Part shown: positions 23,935 through 31,081 of the stretch, piece by piece
Numbering within the stretch: the first letter of the stretch is position 1
Layout of the letters: every line of letters begins with the position of its first letter
NCBI RefSeq assembly: GCF_000720475.1
Contig: NZ_JOAP01000001.1
Span: forward strand, 186,001-250,000
From: Streptomyces aureocirculatus
GTDB taxonomy: Bacteria > Actinomycetota > Actinomycetes > Streptomycetales > Streptomycetaceae
Length of the DNA stretch: 64,000 nt
Direction of reading: 5' to 3'
Notes under the pieces: model-generated
What the model saw: only the letters and a program-made list of their open reading frames with translations
Databases searched by the model: none
Told to the model about the DNA's origin: nothing
Translations under genes and position numbers: made by a program

Positions 23935-25890
23935 TCACGACGACGCCAGGAACTGCGTCGCGGCCAGCTCCCCGTACAGCGGATCCGCCACCACCAGTTC
24001 GTCGTGCGTGCCCACCGCGCGGACCCGGCCCGCGTCCATGACGACGATCCGGTCGGCGAGCGTGACCGTCGACAGGCGGTGCGCGACGACGAGGACCGTG
24101 ACCTGCTTGGACACCTCGGCGACGACGTCGCGCAGCGCGAGTTCGTTGACGGCGTCCAACTGGGACGTCGCCTCGTCGAGCAGCAGCAGCCGGGGCTTGC
24201 GCAGCAGCGCGCGGGCGATCGCCACGCGCTGGCGTTCACCGCCGGAGAGCTTGGAGCCGCGGTGCCCGACCACGGTGTCCAGGCCGTCGGGCAGCGTGTC
24301 CACGAGGGTGTCGAGCCGGGCGCGCACGAGGACGTCGCGGATGTCGGAGGCGGTGGCGTCGGGCGCGGCGAACAGCAGGTTCTCGCGCAGGGTGCCCGCG
24401 AGGACGGGGGCGTCCTGCTCGACGTACCCGATGGCGGCGCGCAGTTCGGCGAGGGGCCTGCGGAGCACGTCCTCGCCGTCGACGAGGACGCGGCCGCCCG
24501 TGGCCTCGTAGAAGCGCTCGATGAGCCCGAAGACGGTGGTCTTGCCGGCGCCCGAGGGGCCGACGAACGCGGTCATGCCGGGTCCTGGGACGGTGAAGCT
24601 CACACCGTGATGGACGTACGGGAGGTCGGGCCGGTAGCGGAAGGTGACATCGTCGAAGGTGACGGAGGCGGGGCGGGCGCCGTCGGGGGCGGGCGCCCGC
24701 GGCGCGAGCGACGGCACGGCGGCATCCTTTGCTCTTGATGCCCCCGATGCCCTCGATGCCCTCGATGTCCCCGGTGTCCCCGGTGTCCCCGGTGTCCCCG
24801 ATTCCCCCGACGACGGCGTCGCGTCGGACTCCTGCGTCCCCCACGGCGGAGAGGCATCGAATTCCTCCGTCTCCATCCGCTCCGCCTGCACGATGCGGGC
24901 CACCGCGGCGGAGCCGACCTGGTACTGCGTGACGGCGTCGACGAGGCGGGTCACCGGGTCGATCAGGTAGAAGAGCAGCATCAGGAACGCCACGAGCGTC
25001 GCGACCGAGATCGCCTCCGAGGCGACCCGCGCCCCGCCCACGCCGAGCACCGCGAGGAACGACACCTGGATGGCGAAGCCCATGGAACTCCACGCCACGG
25101 CCTGCCACTTGGCCGACTTCACGCCGTGCCGCCACGCCTCACGGGCCGCCTCCTCGACCTTCGCCACCTCGCGCTCCTCGGCGCCGGAGGCCTTGAGGGT
25201 GCGGAACGCGCCGAAGGCCCGCTCCAGGGCGGTCGAGATCGAGCCGACGGCTTCCTGCGCCTGCCGCGTGGCCTTGGAGATCTTCGGCATGACCAGGGCG
25301 GTGGCGGCGCCGATGAGTACGATCACGCCCAGGGTGACACCGAGCAGCACCGGGTCCATGAAGGCCATCATCACGATGGTGGCGACGACGGTGAGGCCGC
25401 CGGAGAAGGCGGACACCACGGCCTGCGTGGTGACGGCCTGGAGCAGGGTCGTGTCCGAGGTGACGCGGGACATCAGGTCGCCGGGCTGTACGCGCTCGAG
25501 CTCGGTGACCTTCAGCCGCAGCAGGCGGCCGATGAGGGAGCGCCGCGAGTCGAGCACGACGGACTGCGCGGTGCGTTCGAGGATGTAGCTGCCCACGGAC
25601 TCGACCGCCGTGCCGATCACGAGCAGACACGTCAGGAAGACGAGGATCGAGGTGACCGACTCGTCGTCGGAGAGCCGGTTCACCAACGCCTCGACGGCGA
25701 CCGGCTGGGCGAGACCTGTGGCCGCGCCGATCAGGGTGAACAGGGCGCCGAGCGCCACCACCCCGCGGTGCGGGCGGAAGTGGCGGTACAGGACGGCCCA
25801 GGTCTCCCGGGCGGAGAGCGGCGGCCCGGCCTCCGCGGGGTCTGTCTTGACTTGCGGTTGTTCGTCGAACACGGGTTCTGAGTGGGTCAC
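23935..25890 (-). CDS. ABC exporter half-transporter (fused TMD-NBD)
   Basis: A 651-residue exporter subunit: six-helix membrane domain (residues ~40-325) joined to an ATPase with Walker A GPSGAGKTT, Q-loop YVEQDAP, signature LSGGERQRVAIARAL, Walker B LLLLDEATS and H-loop VVAHRLST. It would work as a homodimer pumping a lipid, peptide or drug outward. Between the domains (residues ~335-400) lies a long low-complexity linker built from 9-bp DNA repeats (GTP and SRA tripeptides), where relatives have a short joint. No partner transporter or precursor peptide gene is adjacent. ATG at 25890 is followed by a ~30-residue cytosolic tail. Confidence 0.94.
   Translation of the reverse strand: MTHSEPVFDEQPQVKTDPAEAGPPLSARETWAVLYRHFRPHRGVVALGALFTLIGAATGLAQPVAVEALVNRLSDDESVTSILVFLTCLLVIGTAVESVGSYILERTAQSVVLDSRRSLIGRLLRLKVTELERVQPGDLMSRVTSDTTLLQAVTTQAVVSAFSGGLTVVATIVMMAFMDPVLLGVTLGVIVLIGAATALVMPKISKATRQAQEAVGSISTALERAFGAFRTLKASGAEEREVAKVEEAAREAWRHGVKSAKWQAVAWSSMGFAIQVSFLAVLGVGGARVASEAISVATLVAFLMLLFYLIDPVTRLVDAVTQYQVGSAAVARIVQAERMETEEFDASPPWGTQESDATPSSGESGTPGTPGTPGTSRASRASGASRAKDAAVPSLAPRAPAPDGARPASVTFDDVTFRYRPDLPYVHHGVSFTVPGPGMTAFVGPSGAGKTTVFGLIERFYEATGGRVLVDGEDVLRRPLAELRAAIGYVEQDAPVLAGTLRENLLFAAPDATASDIRDVLVRARLDTLVDTLPDGLDTVVGHRGSKLSGGERQRVAIARALLRKPRLLLLDEATSQLDAVNELALRDVVAEVSKQVTVLVVAHRLSTVTLADRIVVMDAGRVRAVGTHDELVVADPLYGELAATQFLASS
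24737..24808. repeat. 9-bp tandem repeat, eight units, in ABC linker
   Basis: Eight exact-length 9-base units on the plus strand grading from GATGCCCTC through GATGTCCCC to GGTGTCCCC (three identical copies at 24773-24799). On the coding strand they give runs of Gly-Thr-Pro and Ser-Arg-Ala in the TMD-NBD linker. Confidence 0.92.
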
Positions 25891-26243
25891 GCACGACAGG
25901 ACGCGTCAGGGCGCGTTCCGCCTGAGCGCGCCCGGGGAATCCGGGGCGACGCCACGGTCCGCCACCCGGAGGGCGAGGGAGCACCGGGATCGTACGGCGT
26001 AGCAGTCCGATCAACCGCATAGGCCCCCGGATTGCACCGAGCGCCCCCAGCATGTGATCGCGCTCCCGGTTATTCCGGACGGGGCAGGGGAGGACGGTGC
26101 TGGCGGAAGGTACGCGCGCAGTCCGTCGCGCCTCCCGCCCCGCATGCCGCATGCCGCATGCCGCATGCCGCATGCCGCCTCCCGCGTGCCCGCCGTGCGG
26201 CACACCGGCCATTCCGACGATCGCCCCGGGGAGAAAGCGCACC
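25891..26243. other. Divergent intergenic region of ABC exporter and PLAT-like gene
   Basis: 353 bases holding the promoters of the two divergent genes. The only conspicuous structure is the GCATGCC array at 26142-26176. I found no convincing -35/-10 pair or small gene. Confidence 0.45.
26142..26176. repeat. 7-bp tandem array of GCATGCC, five copies
   Basis: Five perfect copies of GCATGCC run from 26142 to 26176. Each contains the 6-bp palindrome GCATGC, so the array is also a row of self-complementary sites spaced by 7 bp. It lies about 70 bases before the start of the PLAT-like gene. Confidence 0.95.
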
Positions 26244-26687
26244 ATGACCGCCATCACCCAGATCACCGTCGCCCTCGTCACCGCCGACGTCGCGGGGGCG
26301 GCCACGCAGGGGCGGATCTACCTGGGCATCGCCGGACGTGAGTTCCTGCTGGCGAACTCGGACAGGATCGCGCGCAACGGCGACAACCAGTTCGTCCTCG
26401 GCGAGGGCGGCAACGTCGCCAACGCGTACTACAACGACCCGCGCAGGCCCCAGCTCGACACCGACGACCTCGACCTCTACCCCGTCTACATCCGGCTGCG
26501 CGCCGAGGGGGACGATCCGGGCTGGTGCCTGGAGCAGGTGTGTGTCGCGGTCGACCCGCAGGGACCGGTCCGGCACCAGTTCTCGAACCCGCGGCTCGGG
26601 GGCATGCACACCGACGAGGCCCGCATCTGGCTGAGCGACGACTACGGCACCCTGCTCCACTTGAAGCGGGGCGGCCTCGGAGCCTGA
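26244..26687 (+). CDS. Small PLAT/LH2-like beta-sandwich protein
   Basis: A 147-residue protein without signal peptide or membrane helix. The order of strands resembles a PLAT/LH2 domain: ITVALVTADVAGAATQGRIYLGIAG (strand 1-2 with the family-type TxGRIYLGI), NQFVLGEGGN, LYPVYIRLRAEGDDPGW, then CLEQVCVAVDP, matching the W-x-LexVxV signature of PLAT domains. The assignment is by pattern only. PLAT domains bind lipids or proteins. ATG at 26244 has GGGGAGA about 9 bases upstream. It is divergent from the ABC exporter; whether they share regulation is unknown. Confidence 0.65.
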   Translation: MTAITQITVALVTADVAGAATQGRIYLGIAGREFLLANSDRIARNGDNQFVLGEGGNVANAYYNDPRRPQLDTDDLDLYPVYIRLRAEGDDPGWCLEQVCVAVDPQGPVRHQFSNPRLGGMHTDEARIWLSDDYGTLLHLKRGGLGA

Positions 26688-26718
26688 CCGGCCACCCGAA
26701 GCGGGCGCCGCCGGGTGC

Positions 26719-27378
26719 TCAGGCCCGGAACGCCGCGGGGCGTTCCGGGCTCGCGTCCGCGAGGGCCCGGGTGACCTCGGCGACGCCACCGCGCAGCCCG
26801 TACACAGGGGTGTCGGGCTGCTGACGCCACGACTCGTCGATGCCGCCCGCGTCGACGGTGTCGAAGCCCAGCTCGTCGATCAGCTCGCGGACCACCTTCT
26901 TGGCGGCCTCGTCGTCCCCGGCCACGGGCAGCGCCATCCGCTCGGGGGCGCCCTTGGGGAGCGGCTTGTCGAGGATGTCGTCCGCGTACGTGCCGTTGAA
27001 CGCCTTGATGACGGGGTGCCCGATGTGCTGCTCGGTCCAGCGGCTCTCCGTCAGACCGGCCTCGATGGCGTCGATCCTGCCGTCGCGCTGCTGGGGGTAG
27101 TAGTTGCCCGTGTCGATCACCGCGAAGCCCTCCGCGGCCCCGTCGAACAGACCGGACGGCAGGTCGGGGACGTTCTTCAGCGGGATGGTCACCACGACGA
27201 CCTCGGCGCCGCGTGCGGCCTCGTCGACGGTGACGGGCGTGGCACCGGTCTCATCGGCGAGGGCGGTGAGGGTCTGCGGGCCTCTGGAGTTGGCCACGGA
27301 TACGTCGTGGCCGAGTGCGGTCAGGCGCCGGGTGAGGTTGCCGCCGATGTTGCCCGCGCCAATGATGCCGATCTTCAT
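26719..27378 (-). CDS. NAD(P)-binding F420-oxidoreductase-like dehydrogenase
   Basis: A 219-residue Rossmann-fold oxidoreductase of the NADPH:F420 reductase-like family. The nucleotide motif GIIGAGNIGGNL is at residues 4-15, followed by VSVANSRGPQT, whose Ser-Arg after strand 2 fits NADP preference. The substrate region has VVVTIPLKNV, DTGNYYPQQ and KAFNGTYAD. True F420 reductases keep a similar layout, but many relatives have unknown substrates. ATG at 27378 is the natural start. It is divergent from a DJ-1/PfpI gene, with AT-rich GGATATTCC-like elements between them. Confidence 0.88.
   Translation of the reverse strand: MKIGIIGAGNIGGNLTRRLTALGHDVSVANSRGPQTLTALADETGATPVTVDEAARGAEVVVVTIPLKNVPDLPSGLFDGAAEGFAVIDTGNYYPQQRDGRIDAIEAGLTESRWTEQHIGHPVIKAFNGTYADDILDKPLPKGAPERMALPVAGDDEAAKKVVRELIDELGFDTVDAGGIDESWRQQPDTPVYGLRGGVAEVTRALADASPERPAAFRA
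26723..26750. terminator. Hairpin overlapping the 3' end of the F420-type gene
   Basis: A 12-bp perfect stem (GCCCGGAACGCC and complement) with loop GCGG lies just inside the coding end of the minus-strand gene and 36 bases after the stop of the PLAT-like gene, suiting a shared terminator for the convergent pair. Confidence 0.55.
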
Positions 27379-27471
27379 GGAGTCCTCCGGTGGGGTGCCG
27401 CGACCGGGTGCCGCTGCCTCATGTATGCCTCCAACCCCGGTGCCGGCGGAGGCTATTTCCGCCTGCTCAAG

Positions 27472-27518
27472 GGAATATTCGGCAGTCGGGTATTCCCTTT
27501 CCTCCCATCGGATATTCC
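27472..27518. promoter_or_regulatory. GGAATA/TATTCC inverted repeat in divergent promoter
   Basis: GGAATA (27472-27477) and TATTCC (27491-27496) form an inverted repeat with a 13-base spacer, and a further GGATATTCC lies at 27510-27518. These AT-rich blocks stand out from the surrounding sequence in the 199-base divergent region and may be operator sites shared by the oxidoreductase and DJ-1 genes. Confidence 0.4.
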
Positions 27519-27577
27519 ATGGCTGTCACTCGTTTGCCTATTGGATTCCGATGGCTGTGGCGGCCTAGGTTCGGGGC

Positions 27578-28273
27578 ATGTCGAAGATTCTCTTTGTGCT
27601 GACCGGTGCCACGTCCTGGACGCTCGCGGACGGCACACCGCACCCCACGGGCTTCTGGGCCGAGGAGGCCGTCGCCCCGTACGAGGCGTTCCGCGCCGCC
27701 GGACACGAGATCGTGGTCGCGACGCCGGGCGGCGTGGTGCCGACGGTGGACCAAGGCAGCCTGACGCCGGAGGCGAACGGCGGGCAGGACGGCGCCGACC
27801 GGGTCGCCGCCGCGCTCGCGTCCTTCACCGAGCTGCGGGCGCCGGTCGACCTGGCGGACGTGGACCTGGACGACTACGCCGCGGTCTACTACCCGGGCGG
27901 TCACGGCCCGATGGAGGACCTGTCCGCCGATGCCGCGTCCGGGCGGCTGCTCACGCGGGCGCTGGCGTCCGGCAAGCCGCTCGGGGTCGTGTGCCACGCG
28001 CCGGCCGCGCTGCTCGCCGCCACCGGTCCCGACGGCTCGAACCCCTTCGCGGGCTACCGGCTCACCGGCTTCACCAATACCGAGGAGGCCCAGGCAGGCC
28101 TGGCCGACCGGGCCGCGTGGCTGCTCCAGGACCGCCTCGTCGCGGCGGGCGCCGACTTCCAGGAGGGCGAGCCGTGGGCACCGCACGTGGTCGTCGACCG
28201 GAACCTCGTCACCGGCCAGAACCCCGCCTCATCGGCACCGCTGGCCGCCGAGCTCCTCAAGAAGCTGGGCTGA
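27578..28273 (+). CDS. DJ-1/PfpI family class I glutamine-amidotransferase-like protein
   Basis: A 231-residue Hsp31/DJ-1-type protein. The nucleophile elbow VCHAPAALL places the reactive Cys near residue 138 with the adjacent His; the acidic partner sits in GFWAEEAV (about residue 28). YYPGGHGPMEDL is the conserved glycine-rich strand. Family members act as glyoxalases, deglycases or chaperones against reactive carbonyls. The companion aldo/keto reductase downstream (187 bases) and the divergent NADP-dependent enzyme support a carbonyl or electrophile detoxification cluster, which is inference from context. Confidence 0.92.
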   Translation: MSKILFVLTGATSWTLADGTPHPTGFWAEEAVAPYEAFRAAGHEIVVATPGGVVPTVDQGSLTPEANGGQDGADRVAAALASFTELRAPVDLADVDLDDYAAVYYPGGHGPMEDLSADAASGRLLTRALASGKPLGVVCHAPAALLAATGPDGSNPFAGYRLTGFTNTEEAQAGLADRAAWLLQDRLVAAGADFQEGEPWAPHVVVDRNLVTGQNPASSAPLAAELLKKLG

Positions 28274-28460
28274 GGCCGCCCCGTACGTTTCCGCGCTGTC
28301 CTGTCCGACGTGACGTGGGAACCGTCGTGCCGCGCCGCCCGCCCGGGCCCGGCCGCAAGGCTGTCGCTGCATGCCCGTATCCGCCGTTCGGGCGTTCTTG
28401 CGCATAGGTTCGTAGCCGTCACACATCTTGTTGTACGTACGTCGTGAAAGGACCGCTCCC

Positions 28461-29333
28461 ATGAGCACCTCGAACACCTCGCGCCCCGCCGACGCCTCGG
28501 GCACCTTCGCCCTCGGCGGCGACCTGCCCGTCAACCGTCTCGGTTACGGGGCCATGCAGCTCACCGGACCGGGTGTGTGGGGCGAACCCAAGGACCGGGA
28601 CGAGGCCGTTCGTGTGCTGCGCCGCGCCGTGGAACTCGGCGTGAACTTCATCGACACCGCCGACTCCTACGGCCCGTTCGTCAACGAGGTCCTCATCCAG
28701 GAGGCCCTCAAGCCCTATGCCGACGACCTCGTCATCGCCACCAAGGGCGGTTTCACCCGCTCCGGGCCCGACGCCTGGAGCGCGGTCGGCCGCCCCGAGT
28801 ACCTGCGCCAGCAGACCGAGCTGAGCCTGCGGCACCTGGGTGTGGAGCGCATCGACCTGTACCAGTTGCACCGCATCGACCAGCAGGTCCCGCTCGCCGA
28901 CCAGTTGGGCGAGCTCGCCCTGCTGCAGAAGGAGGGCAAGATCCGCCACATCGGTGTCTCCGAGGTGACCCTCGAGCAGCTCAAGGAGGCCCGCGAGCAC
29001 GCCGAGATCGTCTCCGTGCAGAACCGGTACAACCTGGTCGACCGCAGCTCCGAGGACGTGCTCGCGTACGCCGAGCAGGAGAACATCGCGTTCATCCCGT
29101 GGTTCCCGATGGCCACCGGTGAGCTGGCCCGCCCCGGCGGCCCGCTCGACGCCGCCGCCGAGAACCACGGCGCGAGCCCGTCCCAGCTCGCCCTCGCCTG
29201 GCTGTTGCGCCGTTCGCCGGTCATGCTGCCCATCCCCGGCACGTCGCGCGTCGCGCACCTGGAGCAGAACGTCGCCGCCGCGGGCATCACCCTGAACGAC
29301 GCCCAGTTCGAGGCGCTCGCCGCCGCCGTCTGA
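28461..29333 (+). CDS. Aldo/keto reductase
   Basis: A 290-residue TIM-barrel NADPH-dependent reductase of aldehydes and ketones. Catalytic residues can be assigned: Asp in [12 protein letters not shown] with Tyr four residues on, Lys in VIATKGGF, and His in YQLHRID. The C-terminal cofactor loop [17 protein letters not shown] is intact. The ATG at 28461 follows AAAGGA (28447-28452) by 8 bases. It probably belongs to the same stress or detoxification group as the DJ-1 gene upstream. Three copies of a 17-bp repeat start immediately after its stop codon. Confidence 0.94.
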   Translation: MSTSNTSRPADASGTFALGGDLPVNRLGYGAMQLTGPGVWGEPKDRDEAVRVLRRAVELGVNFIDTADSYGPFVNEVLIQEALKPYADDLVIATKGGFTRSGPDAWSAVGRPEYLRQQTELSLRHLGVERIDLYQLHRIDQQVPLADQLGELALLQKEGKIRHIGVSEVTLEQLKEAREHAEIVSVQNRYNLVDRSSEDVLAYAEQENIAFIPWFPMATGELARPGGPLDAAAENHGASPSQLALAWLLRRSPVMLPIPGTSRVAHLEQNVAAAGITLNDAQFEALAAAV

Positions 29334-29384
29334 ACCAGGTCCCGCGGGGCACCAGGTCCCGCGGGGCACCAGGTCCCGCGGGGC
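29334..29384. repeat. 17-bp tandem repeat, three perfect copies
   Basis: Three perfect copies of ACCAGGTCCCGCGGGGC fill the space between the aldo/keto reductase stop and the terminator stem. Each copy carries the near-palindrome CCCGCGGGG, so each can form its own small hairpin. Confidence 0.95.
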
Positions 29385-29428
29385 GAAGGCGCCGGTGCTC
29401 ACCCGACGGTGCGCACCGGCGCCTTCGC
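29383..29428. terminator. Strong bidirectional terminator hairpin
   Basis: A perfect 16-bp inverted repeat (GCGAAGGCGCCGGTGC and complement) with a 14-nt loop lies between the aldo/keto reductase stop (29333) and the convergent MFS stop (29431). Confidence 0.85.
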
Positions 29429-29430
29429 GG

Positions 29431-30624
29431 TCAGTTGGCAGGGCGGGGCCCTCGGCGCGCTCCCACCGCCACCGCGAGCACCGCCGTGAGCCCGCCGAGC
29501 ACCATCACCGTCGAGGACGAGGTCCGGTCGAGCACGGCGCCGCCCGCCAGCGCCCCGAGCGAGAGCGTCGCCTGGAACGAGGCGGTGAACAGCACCGACG
29601 CCGCCTCCGGTGCGCGCGGCACCGCCGCCGCGAACCAGGCCTGCGAACACACCGGCACGGCCCCGTAGGCGACTCCCCAGACCACGAGAAGCACGACCGC
29701 ACCGCCCGGCCGGTCACCGAGGACGGGCAGCAGCAGCGTGGCACAGGCGATCAGGCCCGCGGCCGTCACGAACGCGGCCCGCGGCCTGCGCGCCACCGCC
29801 GCGCCGCCCACGAAGTTCCCGGCGATCCCGGCCGCGCCGTACGCCAGCAGGAACACGGTGACCTGGTCCGGGCCCACCTCCGTCACGTGCCGGAGGAAGG
29901 GCGTCACGTACGTGTACGCGCCGAAGTGCGCCAGGACGACGATGACGGTCATCCAGAGCGCCCCGCGGACGCCCCGCCCGCGCACCGCCTTCCGCAGCAC
30001 GGCCACTCGCAGCGCCTGTTCCGGCGGCAGCGGCGGGATCACCGCGAGCATGACGCCCCAGACGCACAGCGTCAGAACTCCCAAGAGCCCGAAGGCGGTT
30101 CGCCAGCCCGCGGCCTCGCCGACGAACGTACCGGCGGGCACCCCGAGCACCGATCCGAGCGGTACCGCGGAGAAGATCACCGCCGTCGCCCGCGCGGCCG
30201 AGTCCGGCGCTACGAGACGCACCGCGAGCCCGGCCCCGATCGACCAGAACCCGCCGATGGTGACGCCCACCAGGACCCGGGACACGAGCACGAGCCAGTA
30301 GGCGGGCGCGGCCGCGGCGAGGAGGTTCGCCGCCGCGAGCAGGGCCGTGAAGGCGCACAGCATGGTGCGCCGGTCCACGCGGGCGGTGGCCGTGGTCACC
30401 AGGGGCGCGGACAGGGCCGCGAGGAAGCCGGGCATCGTCATCGTCAGACCGGCCGTGCCGTCCGTGACGTCGAAGCTCCGCCCGATCGACGGGAGCAGGC
30501 CGATGGGCAGGATCTCCACGGTGACGATGGCGAAGAGGCCCGCCGTCACCGAGCCTACGGCGAGCCATCCGCGCAATGGCGTGCGGGAGGCCGGGGTGGG
30601 CGTGGCGGTTCTGAGCTGGGGCAT
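29431..30624 (-). CDS. MFS exporter, AraJ/Cml-like
   Basis: A 397-residue 12-helix MFS protein of the DHA1 group. TM1 is WLAVGSVTAGLFAIVTVEILPIGLLPSI, the loop-A region is STATARVDRRTML, and motif C-like VLVGVTIGGFWSIGAGLA is in TM5, typical of arabinose/chloramphenicol-type exporters. ATG at 30624. Tandem repeats occupy the sequence just upstream. No regulator is adjacent; substrate unknown. Confidence 0.9.
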   Translation of the reverse strand: MPQLRTATPTPASRTPLRGWLAVGSVTAGLFAIVTVEILPIGLLPSIGRSFDVTDGTAGLTMTMPGFLAALSAPLVTTATARVDRRTMLCAFTALLAAANLLAAAAPAYWLVLVSRVLVGVTIGGFWSIGAGLAVRLVAPDSAARATAVIFSAVPLGSVLGVPAGTFVGEAAGWRTAFGLLGVLTLCVWGVMLAVIPPLPPEQALRVAVLRKAVRGRGVRGALWMTVIVVLAHFGAYTYVTPFLRHVTEVGPDQVTVFLLAYGAAGIAGNFVGGAAVARRPRAAFVTAAGLIACATLLLPVLGDRPGGAVVLLVVWGVAYGAVPVCSQAWFAAAVPRAPEAASVLFTASFQATLSLGALAGGAVLDRTSSSTVMVLGGLTAVLAVAVGARRGPRPAN

Positions 30625-30692
30625 GGGTCCGTCCTGGCGGGAATCAGGGGGTGCGCGGGGTGCGCGCGGTACTCGGGGTGCCCGGCGTCCGC

Positions 30693-30746
30693 GGGGTACT
30701 CGGCGTCCGCGGGGTACTCGGCGTCCGCGGGGTACTCGGCGTCCGC
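30693..30746. repeat. 18-bp tandem repeat, three perfect copies
   Basis: Three perfect copies of GGGGTACTCGGCGTCCGC, preceded by a degenerate copy at about 30667-30692. The array is within 70-120 bases upstream of the MFS start and in the 306-base region between that gene and the metG leader. Confidence 0.95.
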
Positions 30747-30915
30747 GGCGTGCCGGTCACGGGTGCCGGTTCGAGGCACGGCTCAGTTCACCAAGGGCGC
30801 GGCCCGTGGTCTGGCAGGTAATCGACGCCGTAGTGGAGGACCCGGCGGCCCGCGGCCCCACCGCCGCGCGGACCGGCACCCGCGTGAAAATCCCGGGCCC
30901 CGCCCGTGGGCCCGG

Positions 30916-30924
30916 TGCTAACAT
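30916..30924 (+). promoter_or_regulatory. Extended -10 promoter of the metG leader transcript
   Basis: TGC-TAACAT is an extended -10 element (TGN-TANNNT). The ATG of the leader ORF begins 7 bases after it, where transcription would start, so the leader peptide is probably read from a leaderless mRNA. No good -35 hexamer is seen, which extended -10 promoters tolerate. Confidence 0.55.
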
Positions 30925-30930
30925 CCCGGC

Positions 30931-30984
30931 ATGATCACGCCCGAGTTCCGTAGCGTCATGATGCCCCGCCGACGGGGCCGCTGA
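30931..30984 (+). CDS. Met-containing leader peptide upstream of metG
   Basis: A 17-codon reading frame, MITPEFRSVMMPRRRGR, beginning at the predicted transcription start and ending 97 bases before metG. Tandem Met codons 10-11 (30958-30963) abut the first arm of a set of mutually exclusive hairpins, and the stop codon lies just after the second arm. This geometry is that of amino-acid attenuators, with Met as the sensed amino acid and metG as the regulated gene. It is too short for ordinary gene prediction; the call rests on position, codon content and RNA pairing. Confidence 0.6.
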   Translation: MITPEFRSVMMPRRRGR

Positions 30985-31027
30985 CTTCGGACGCACGCGT
31001 GTTCCGAGGCCCCGAGACGGGGCCTCG
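30963..31027 (+). promoter_or_regulatory. Four-segment transcription attenuator of metG
   Basis: Segments: 1 = GCCCCG (30963-30968), 2 = CGGGGCC (30973-30979), 3 = GGCCCCG (31008-31014), 4 = CGGGGCC (31018-31024). Pairings 1:2 (6 bp, 4-nt loop), 2:3 (7 bp) and 3:4 (10-bp stem 31005-31014/31018-31027 with a 3-nt loop) exclude each other. A ribosome waiting at Met10 would cover segment 1 and free segment 2 to block the 3:4 terminator; a ribosome at the stop codon would cover segment 2 and allow it. No U-tract follows, as is common in this genus. Confidence 0.6.
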
Positions 31028-31081
31028 TCGCGTTGCGGTCACGGAGCCCCGCCTCTCCCCCTGGAGATCCTGGAGGCTCCC

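Noticed and set aside
30555..30779. Minus-strand frame with repeated Ala-Asp-Ala-Glu-Tyr-Pro
   Set aside because: The pattern is the translation of an 18-bp DNA array; no ribosome site or start context supports a protein, and it overlaps the MFS gene's 5' end.
31005..31027. Reading the hairpin before metG as a simple terminator of an upstream gene
   Set aside because: The upstream gene is on the opposite strand, so no plus-strand transcript needs ending there; the alternate pairings and leader ORF fit attenuation better.
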